From the NCBI RefSeq assembly GCF_016862175.1, contig NZ_BOML01000057.1, forward strand, positions 62,001 through 126,000: a stretch of 64,000 bases of DNA, read 5' to 3'. Positions 57,702 to 64,000 of the stretch are shown in pieces. The translations under genes and the position numbers were made by a program. The notes under the pieces are model-generated. The model saw nothing but the letters and a program-made list of their open reading frames with translations. It made no database searches and had not been told where the DNA came from. The stretch comes from Paractinoplanes durhamensis (GTDB taxonomy: Bacteria; Actinomycetota; Actinomycetes; Mycobacteriales; Micromonosporaceae). Position 1 is the first letter of the stretch. Each line of letters begins with the position of its first letter.

Positions 57702-60700
57702 TCACTTCAGGCCGAAGGCCCTGGTGATCGTCTGTTCGACGCTGTTGCCCCAGGTGTCCTTGGCGGCCACCCGCAGCGTGACGTGCTGCGCGTTCTTCGG
57801 AGCCCGGAGGCCGGTCGTCCAGCCGTCCTTCGTGTGGACCAGGTGCTGCTTCACCCAGGTGGCACCGTCGTCGTACGAGACGTCGAGCGTGACGTCCCGG
57901 ATGGCGCTGCTGCTCGGGGCGCCGGGCAGGTGGGACGGGAGGACGGTGATCCCGGCCGAGCGGGATGCCCGGTGCGAGATGTCCGTGTCGACCTGGTAGT
58001 CGAGCTGGATCAGCGGCAGCCGGGCCGTCTTGGCGTCGGAGACGAAGTCCCAGGTCGTCCGGGTAGCGATCGAGTACGGGTACGACGTGGCGTCGCGCTT
58101 CGTCGTGGTGACCAGGCGGTATGGCAGGCGCTTCGGGCTCAGGCCGGAGTTGGTGTCGATCCAGTTGTAATTGTTCTGCTCGATGACCTTCCGGCCCTGG
58201 GACAGCGTCGCGGTCATCTCGCCGCCGTCCGGGAACGCCACGCCGGCGTGGTTCGCGCCGGAGTCACCCCAGCCGGGGATCTCGGCCACCATCCGGTCGC
58301 CGTCGCGGTACGGCAGCGTGACCGCGTCGTTGATCCGGGGGCGCTGGATCGCGCCCAGCCACGTCTCGCTGGTCCGGCTGCCCGGCTGGTAGGTGGTGCT
58401 GCCGCCGCGCTGGAACGAATACAGATCGTCCATGTCGGTCGACCAGCGGATGTCGTCCTGCGCGGTCACCCAGTCGGTGCGGAAGCGGTCGGACCGCATC
58501 AGCATGGTGGAGCCGACCTGCACCGGCATACCCGGGTGGTAGTCGAAACGCTTCTCCGAGATCTCCCGGCCCGAGGTGCTCTGGAAGTCGACGTCGACCC
58601 GGGCCAGCTCCCGCTCCGACGGCCGGTAGATGACCGACCTCGGCACCCCGTTCGGCCAGTACCGCACCAGGTCGTACAGGTAATCGGTGGTGGGGTTGGC
58701 GGTGACCCGCAGGCTCACCCTGCCGGCGCCGAGCCGCTCGATCAGGCGCTCGCCGCCGTCCTTGGTCAGCGACACCACGGCGAGTTTCGTCCGGTGGGTG
58801 GCGTCGAAGTAGCGCCCGGGCTCGTCGTTGACGATCAGCAGCATCGCCGCACCCGCCTTCTCGGCCGCGGCCACCTGTTCGTCGAGGTCGTCACGGCGTA
58901 CGACGGCAATCTTGTCCTTGACGTCGACCTTGGTCAGATCGGTGGCGAAGACCGCCTCCAGCTGCTGGGTGCCCTCGGCCGGGGAGGTCGAGCCGGGCAG
59001 CAGGATCAGGTCGTCGAAGGCGTCGATCGTCAGCAGCGGCTGGATCTTGCGCCAGCGGGCGGTGATCGACATCTTGCCGTCGCGAGCGTTCTGACCAGGG
59101 GTTACCCAAATACTGTCGTACTCGCGGGGAATGATGTACGCGTCCGTCGCCGACGCGGTCCCGCCCAGCTCGCGGTGGTAGTCGAGGCGGACCTCGGCGT
59201 CCGCGGTGAGCTTGGGGGTGATCGCCTGGATCTCGCGGGTGGCCGCGGCCTTCAGGCTGACCGCGGTGTCCTTCTCGACGGTCACGGTCGGCTCGCTGAC
59301 CAGCGCGACACCGCGCGAGTTCGGGCCATGGCTGCCCTCGACGGCGCCCCACATCCACACCGCGTAGCGGCCCTGCGGCACGAGCACGTCGATCGGGTGA
59401 CCGTCGTTGGTCAGGAAGTAGTAGTACGCACCGGCCGGGTCGCCCTCGCGCAGCAGCATGATCTCGCCGGGCATCGGCTCGCCGTTGCGCCCGGTCGGCG
59501 TGATGACCAGGTGCCGGGGCGGGTCCTCGGTGCTGACCCCGACGACCGTGTCGGCTTTCTTGATGCCGCCGCTGCTGGCGACGACGGTGCCGGTCCAGCG
59601 TGCCTTCTCGGTCGTATTGCCGGCCGTGACGGTGACGGAGGCGGTGCCACCGGCGGGCACGGTGACTTTTTTCGTGGACAGGCTCAGCAGATCGGGTCCA
59701 TTGAGGGCCAAATCAAGATCAACAGCATTCAGGCCCGTGTTGGTGTACGTGATGGGCTGCGTGACCGGGCCCGACGGCTCGTCGAGCGGGTGGATGCCGA
59801 GGTAGGCGGTGCCGGTCGCGAAAATGGTCGCCGTGGTGGTCGCCGCGATGTCGAGGCGTCCGCTGCCCGCGTCGTAGGGGCCGTAGTCGGGCGTCTCCTT
59901 GGCCGTGCTGATCAGTGCGTCCTTGAGCTGCCCGCCGGTCCAGCCGGCGTGCTGCGCGGCGAGCAGGGCGGCCGCCCCGGCCACGTGCGGCGTGGCCATC
60001 GAGGTGCCGCTCATCGTCTGGTACAGCCCCTCGCCCTCGATCGCGAACTGCGACCGGGCGGCCAGGATGCCGACACCGGGCGCGGTGATCTCCGGCTTGA
60101 GCGCGCTGTCGATCAGGCGCGGGCCGCGGCTGGAGAAGTCGGCGAGGTGGTCGTCGGCGTCCACCGCCCCCACGGTCAGTGCCGCGTCGGCGGCACCCGG
60201 CGTCCCGACCGTGGTGTCGGTCGGGCCGCTGTTGCCGGCCGCGATCACGAACAGGGCGCCGGTCTCGGCGCTGAGCTCGTTGACCGCCTCGCTCAGCGGG
60301 TCGGTGCCGTCGGTGGGCGCGCCGCCGAGGCTCATGCTGACCACCGTGGCCTTGCGGTCCCGGGCGGCCCACTCCATGCCGGCGATGATCCAGGAGTCGT
60401 AGCCGGAGCCGCCGTTGTCCAGCACCTTGCCGATCTCCAGGTCGGCGCCGGGCGCGACGCCCCGCTCGGTCCCGCCGGAGGCCGCGCCGGTGCCGGCGAT
60501 GGTGGCGGCGACGTGGGTGCCGTGGCCGTGCCGGTCGGTGACGTCCTCCCCCGGCACGAAGCTGGCGGTCGACTCGATCTGGCCGGCCAGATCCGGGTGC
60601 TCGGCGTCGACGCCGGTGTCCAGGACGGCGACGTCGACGCCCGCACCGGTGTTGCCGCCCGCCCACACCGACGGGGCGCCGATCTGCGCGACGCTGTCGG

Positions 60701-61283
60701 CGAGGGCGGCGTGCACCCGGCCGTCCAGCCAGACCTTGTCGATGCCGTCGGTGAAGTCGGTGGTGCCGGCGGCGCCGGTCAACGACGTCCAGAAATCCTT
60801 GGCCTTGGCGCGGTCGGTGCGCACCGCCCGACTCTCGATGCTGGGCAGGGCGCGCACCTCGGTGGCGGCCGCGGGCAGGGCGTCGGCGCGGCGGGCGGCG
60901 GCGTTGCGGTAGCCGAGGATGACCGGCAGCCGGTCGGCCGCGCTGTCCGCGTAGCCCTCGCGCAGCAGGTAGGTGACGTTGAACAGGCGCTTGTCGAGCC
61001 GGCCGGTGCCGACGTACGGCATGGCGCTGTCCGGGTAGACGTAGGTGTCCGGGCCGACGGTGGTGATGTGCGCGCCGATCTGCTCGCCGTTCGGGCCCTG
61101 CACGGTGATGACGCCGGGCCGGACGATCACCTTGTCCCCGGTGATCAGGGTGATCGTCGTGTTGGTGGCGCGAGCGGTAGTGGTGGCCGGTTGAGCGTGG
61201 GCGGGCGCCGGCGGGGTCACTGCCAGCGCGGTCACGGCCGCGACGATGAGCGGCACGGACCGGCCGATGGAGGAAAGCGTCAA
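57702..61283 (-). CDS. Large secreted S8 (subtilisin-family) protease
   Basis: 1193 residues. Export signal to ~AHA-QP, an N-terminal domain (ITLITGDKVIV ... RLDKRLFNVTYL), then the subtilase domain with Asp222 (VAVLDTGVD), His254 (HGTHVA) and Ser428 (MSGTSMATPH). A PA domain is probably inserted late (a KIAVVRRDDLDEQVAAAEKAG segment). The C-terminal ~600 residues hold beta-domains shared with the peptidase-less protein at 16183-18210. It is a typical actinobacterial exported protease. TTG start at 61283 is the only start that fits the signal peptide. It is divergent from the AAA gene at 61441; the 157-base gap holds their promoters. Confidence 0.93.
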   Translation of the reverse strand: MTLSSIGRSVPLIVAAVTALAVTPPAPAHAQPATTTARATNTTITLITGDKVIVRPGVITVQGPNGEQIGAHITTVGPDTYVYPDSAMPYVGTGRLDKRLFNVTYLLREGYADSAADRLPVILGYRNAAARRADALPAAATEVRALPSIESRAVRTDRAKAKDFWTSLTGAAGTTDFTDGIDKVWLDGRVHAALADSVAQIGAPSVWAGGNTGAGVDVAVLDTGVDAEHPDLAGQIESTASFVPGEDVTDRHGHGTHVAATIAGTGAASGGTERGVAPGADLEIGKVLDNGGSGYDSWIIAGMEWAARDRKATVVSMSLGGAPTDGTDPLSEAVNELSAETGALFVIAAGNSGPTDTTVGTPGAADAALTVGAVDADDHLADFSSRGPRLIDSALKPEITAPGVGILAARSQFAIEGEGLYQTMSGTSMATPHVAGAAALLAAQHAGWTGGQLKDALISTAKETPDYGPYDAGSGRLDIAATTTATIFATGTAYLGIHPLDEPSGPVTQPITYTNTGLNAVDLDLALNGPDLLSLSTKKVTVPAGGTASVTVTAGNTTEKARWTGTVVASSGGIKKADTVVGVSTEDPPRHLVITPTGRNGEPMPGEIMLLREGDPAGAYYYFLTNDGHPIDVLVPQGRYAVWMWGAVEGSHGPNSRGVALVSEPTVTVEKDTAVSLKAAATREIQAITPKLTADAEVRLDYHRELGGTASATDAYIIPREYDSIWVTPGQNARDGKMSITARWRKIQPLLTIDAFDDLILLPGSTSPAEGTQQLEAVFATDLTKVDVKDKIAVVRRDDLDEQVAAAEKAGAAMLLIVNDEPGRYFDATHRTKLAVVSLTKDGGERLIERLGAGRVSLRVTANPTTDYLYDLVRYWPNGVPRSVIYRPSERELARVDVDFQSTSGREISEKRFDYHPGMPVQVGSTMLMRSDRFRTDWVTAQDDIRWSTDMDDLYSFQRGGSTTYQPGSRTSETWLGAIQRPRINDAVTLPYRDGDRMVAEIPGWGDSGANHAGVAFPDGGEMTATLSQGRKVIEQNNYNWIDTNSGLSPKRLPYRLVTTTKRDATSYPYSIATRTTWDFVSDAKTARLPLIQLDYQVDTDISHRASRSAGITVLPSHLPGAPSSSAIRDVTLDVSYDDGATWVKQHLVHTKDGWTTGLRAPKNAQHVTLRVAAKDTWGNSVEQTITRAFGLK

Positions 61284-61440
61284 CGTAATACCCCGACTCG
61301 ATCAGAGGCTGAAGTGCCGGTGACGCTACAAGCGCATCGACCTCGGTCCGGGTCGTCGATCTTCGTCGTTCACGACATCGAAACCGAACGCGCCGTTCCC
61401 CGAAACGGGCCGCCCGCGAGCCGAGCTATCGTCCATTTCG

Positions 61441-63687
61441 GTGTCTCCACTGACCGCGTTCTTCGCCCTGCCCGCGCCCGGTCCCTTCGTCGGGCGGCAG
61501 CGGCTGCTCGCCGCCCTGGGCGCCGAGCTGGCCCGGCCGTCGGCGCTGGTGCTGCTCAGCGGCGAGGCCGGCGTCGGCAAGAGCCGGCTGGTGGCCGAGT
61601 CGCTGCCGGACAGCGGGCTGCCGGTGGTGGTCGCGCACTGCGACGACCTGCGCGAGCCGCAGCCGCTCGGCCCGCTCCTGGATGGACTCCACGTCGCGCA
61701 CGCCACCGGCACCCTGCCACCGCTGCGGCCGCCGGATCCGGTGGCCGGCGCCCTGGCCCGGTTGCTGCCGTTCCTCGCCGACCGGCTCCCGCCGCCGCCG
61801 GCCGCGCTGCCGGATCTCGACGCCGAGCGGGCGCGGCTGCTGCGCGCGGCGGCGGCCCTGCTGGCCGCGCTGGCGCCGGTGGTCCTCGCGGTCGAGGACC
61901 TGCAGATGGCCGACCCGGCGACCCTGCAACTGCTCGACCACCTCGGCGCGAACCCGGTGCCGGGCCTGACCGTGCTGATCACGGTGCGGGAGCACGAGTT
62001 GCCGGCCGGGTGGCAGCCGGGTCCGGCGGTCCGCCGGCTGCGGGTGCCGCCGCTGACCCGCGCCGAGGTCGGCCGGCTCGCGTCCGCGCTGCTGGCGGGG
62101 TCCTCCTTCGGCACTCATCTGTACGAGCGGACCGCCGGCATTCCGTTCCTGGTCGAGGAGGTCGTCCGGTCGGTGCTGACCGACGGTGACGTGGACGCCA
62201 TCCGCCGGAACCCGGACACCCTCGGCGACCTCGCCGTCCCCGCCCTGCTGCGCGACGTCCTGGTCGCCCGCCTGGACCACCTCGGCGAGGCCACCCGCGA
62301 GGTCCTCGGCGCGGCCGCCGTGCTCGGCCAGGCCGCCGACCCGCGGCCGCTCGCCGCGATCGTGCAGACCGACGAGGGCACGGTCGGCGCGGCGCTGCAG
62401 CAGGCCCGGACGGCCGGGCTCCTGCATCAACGCGACGGGCGGCTATGGTTCCGGCACACCCTCGCCCGGCAGGTCGTGCACGAGTTGCTGCCGCCGGTCA
62501 CCCGCCGGCTGCTGCACCTGCGCACGGCCCGGCTCCTCGAGGAACAGCAACCACGCCCGTACGCCCGGCTGGCCCACCACTACCGCGAAGCGGACAGCCC
62601 GGCCGACCACGTCCGCAACGCCGAGGCCGCGGCCGAGCTGGCCACCGCGCGCGGCGACGACGCCACCGCCGCCCGCTTCCTGCTCGGCGCCGTCGAGTAC
62701 ACCGGACTGCCGCGCCCGGTCCGGGTCCGGCTGGCCGGCAAGCTGGGCCGCTCGGCGATCGAGAGTGTCGCGCAGACCTCGGCCATCCCGGTGCTGCGCG
62801 AGCTGGTCGCCGACCGCCGCCTGCCGCCGGGCGCCCGCGGCGAGCTGGGCCTGGCGCTCGGCCGGATGCTGCGCCAGCAGGGCGAGGCCCGGGCCGGCTA
62901 CGAGGAGATCGAACGGGCGGTGCCGTACCTGCGGCACCACGGGCGGCGGGCCCGGGCCCTGGCCGTGCTGTCCGCGCCGGACACCGTGGTCGACCGGCAT
63001 CTGACCGAGCACCAGGCCCGCTGCGCGGAGGCGGCCCTCGCCGCCGACCGCTCGGGTGAGCCGTCCGCCGTCCTCGCGGTCGAGATCGCGCGGCTGTCGC
63101 TGCTGCTGGAGAGCGGCGACCCGGACGCCGGCCGGGCCGTCACCGCCGCCGCGGCCGGCCTCGCCGGCCACCCTCGCGAGCGCGCCCGCGCCTGCCTGAA
63201 CTGGGCACAGGGCGCGCTGCACGTCGGCGACACCGCGCTGGCCGCGACGATGCTGGCGACCGGCCGGCAGCTGGTCGACGAAGCCGACTACGAGCGGTTG
63301 CGCCCGCTGGTCGAGCTGACCACGTTCGGCCTGGACCTCGCCGACGACCGGCGGGCCGGGCTGGAGGGACGGCTGCGGCAATTTCTCACCCGGCCGGACC
63401 GGCTGCCGCTGGCGATGGCCGACGCCCGGCTGTACCTGGCCCGCCTGCGCCACCGGCAGGGCGACCTCGACGTGGCCGAGCAGGGCCTGCGCGAGGTCAT
63501 CGCCGAGGCCGACCGGGTGGGGGCGGCGTGGCCGCTGATCCCGGCCCGGACGGCCCTGGCCGAGTTGCTGCTCGCGCGCGGTGCGGAGGCCGAGGGCCGG
63601 GCCGAGGCGACGGCCGCGCTGGCCCTGGTGACCGGCAAGGGCCTGCCGGCCTGGGGCCGCACCGCCGCCCGGCTGACCAGCCGCTGA
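61441..63687 (+). CDS. STAND/AAA ATPase of LAL type, without the LuxR HTH
   Basis: 748 residues. FVGRQRLL, Walker A GEAGVGKS (41-48), Walker B VVLAVEDLQMAD, then GIPFLVEEVVRSVL and TPR-like helices throughout the C-terminal half. This is the LAL regulator layout, but the protein ends in GKGLPAWGRTAARLTSR, just where the LuxR HTH should start. No HTH is found in any frame downstream. It may work by protein contact or be a truncated regulator. GTG start fits the family N-terminus. Confidence 0.85.
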   Translation: MSPLTAFFALPAPGPFVGRQRLLAALGAELARPSALVLLSGEAGVGKSRLVAESLPDSGLPVVVAHCDDLREPQPLGPLLDGLHVAHATGTLPPLRPPDPVAGALARLLPFLADRLPPPPAALPDLDAERARLLRAAAALLAALAPVVLAVEDLQMADPATLQLLDHLGANPVPGLTVLITVREHELPAGWQPGPAVRRLRVPPLTRAEVGRLASALLAGSSFGTHLYERTAGIPFLVEEVVRSVLTDGDVDAIRRNPDTLGDLAVPALLRDVLVARLDHLGEATREVLGAAAVLGQAADPRPLAAIVQTDEGTVGAALQQARTAGLLHQRDGRLWFRHTLARQVVHELLPPVTRRLLHLRTARLLEEQQPRPYARLAHHYREADSPADHVRNAEAAAELATARGDDATAARFLLGAVEYTGLPRPVRVRLAGKLGRSAIESVAQTSAIPVLRELVADRRLPPGARGELGLALGRMLRQQGEARAGYEEIERAVPYLRHHGRRARALAVLSAPDTVVDRHLTEHQARCAEAALAADRSGEPSAVLAVEIARLSLLLESGDPDAGRAVTAAAAGLAGHPRERARACLNWAQGALHVGDTALAATMLATGRQLVDEADYERLRPLVELTTFGLDLADDRRAGLEGRLRQFLTRPDRLPLAMADARLYLARLRHRQGDLDVAEQGLREVIAEADRVGAAWPLIPARTALAELLLARGAEAEGRAEATAALALVTGKGLPAWGRTAARLTSR

Positions 63688-63807
63688 TCACCGGGACCGG
63701 CGGGCGGGTCTGGCTCGGGGACGGCGCCCGCGGGCGGCGGTCGCCAGCGAGAGCAGGCCGGCGGCCACCGAGAGCAGGTCGCCGATGATCTGGACGTAGT
63801 CGCTCAT
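63688..63807 (-). CDS. Very small membrane-active peptide ORF
   Basis: 39 residues: MSDYVQIIGDLLSVAAGLLS, then LATAARGRRP and a strongly basic Arg-rich tail. One amphipathic or short membrane helix plus a basic end. GGGACCC lies a few bases upstream of ATG. It ends exactly after the STAND gene stop, convergent with it. Too short for firm proof; it could be a chance ORF. Confidence 0.35.
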   Translation of the reverse strand: MSDYVQIIGDLLSVAAGLLSLATAARGRRPRARPARRSR

Positions 63808-63839
63808 CCGGGGGTCCCTTCGGGTGATCGGTGGCACCG

Positions 63840-63950
63840 GGTCCTGTTTCGCGGCCCGGCCGGCGCCACGGCGGGGCCCGGAGCGCGCCTGACAGCGGCG
63901 GCGACACTCCGGACCTCGCCTCGCACCCGGCCGGATCGCGAAACAGGACC
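63840..63950. repeat. Long-range inverted repeat with 14-base perfect arms
   Basis: GGTCCTGTTTCGCG at 63840-63853 recurs inverted at 63937-63950 around 83 bases. The rest of 63808-64000 shows no gene. It may be a pair of binding sites, ends of a small mobile element or a structured leader of the minus-strand peptide ORF. Confidence 0.6.
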
Positions 63951-64000
63951 AAGGCTCGCAACCGGGCGGGCGGTCCGGCCAGCGGTCCGGACCCGCCCGG

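Noticed and set aside
57783..62189. Long plus-strand open frame across the S8 protease and into the STAND gene
   Set aside because: Antisense to the protease with its full catalytic triad; repetitive Arg/Gly/Val composition.
1..64000. tRNA, rRNA, integrase or intact insertion sequence
   Set aside because: None was recognised on either strand; the repeats found lack any transposase.

Overview
The window is very G+C-rich (roughly 70% or more by eye) and carries typical actinobacterial content: F420-type oxidoreductases, a DUF574-type methyltransferase, LAL-class regulators, an ECF42 sigma factor with its DGPF partner, GTG/TTG starts and 4-base gene overlaps. The gene families suggest a soil or plant-litter actinomycete of the Micromonosporaceae, Actinoplanes-like. 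That placement is an inference; there is no rRNA here to fix it. No tRNA, rRNA, CRISPR array or intact transposase was recognised.

Layout. 1-2416: end of a membrane Ser/Thr kinase, then two head-to-head gene stumps (sugar-binding protein and enolase-superfamily enzyme) that mark a deletion scar. 2506-8792: an LPXTG surface protein, an alkane hydroxylase (alkB) with a TetR regulator, a cupin and a LAL regulator. 8789-13508: pectate lyase PL9, a methyltransferase, a DGPF/ECF42 pair with a recognisable promoter, and a transglutaminase-like gene behind a striking four-fold palindrome. 13510-20303: a frameshifted membrane gene, an F420-type oxidoreductase, an S53 peptidase, a secreted protein that looks like a subtilase without its catalytic domain, pyridoxal kinase and a beta-propeller protein. 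20498-21992: relics of a cellulose-synthase-like operon. 22064-27575: plant polysaccharide hydrolases (PL11, GH5, GH16 with a ricin-type lectin) and a GntR regulator. 27606-30999: a MarR/XRE-controlled quinone oxidoreductase and NmrA pair with palindromic operators. 31003-37367: allE, a Uma2 nuclease, an F420/PPOX protein, a methyltransferase, an S33 peptidase and a diguanylate cyclase. 37495-48999: an ABC sugar-uptake operon with GH38 alpha-mannosidase and a Tat-exported PAP2 enzyme, preceded by a heparinase-like gene and a secreted lectin. 49034-57618: a compact seven-gene operon with a MarR gene upstream that looks like an orphan small-molecule pathway (2OG-Fe oxygenase, MFS exporter, E1-like adenylyltransferase, SCP2, acyl-CoA dehydrogenase, GNAT/LuxI-like protein, amidase). 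57702-63807: a large S8 protease, an HTH-less STAND ATPase and a very small ORF.

How the parts work together. The secreted lyases, hydrolases and lectins would attack pectin, beta-glucan and possibly mannan. Two LacI-type operator classes recur: a 14-mer GGAAAGCGCTTACC stands before both the rhamnogalacturonan lyase and the sugar ABC operon, and CebR-like GGGAGCGCTCCC boxes stand before the subtilase-scaffold gene and the same ABC operon. This links export of depolymerases to sugar uptake. The best candidates for undescribed biology are the 49-57 kb operon, the protease-less subtilase scaffold paired with an S53 peptidase, the four-fold palindrome at 12.6 kb and the 85-bp inverted-repeat element in the leader of the ABC operon.
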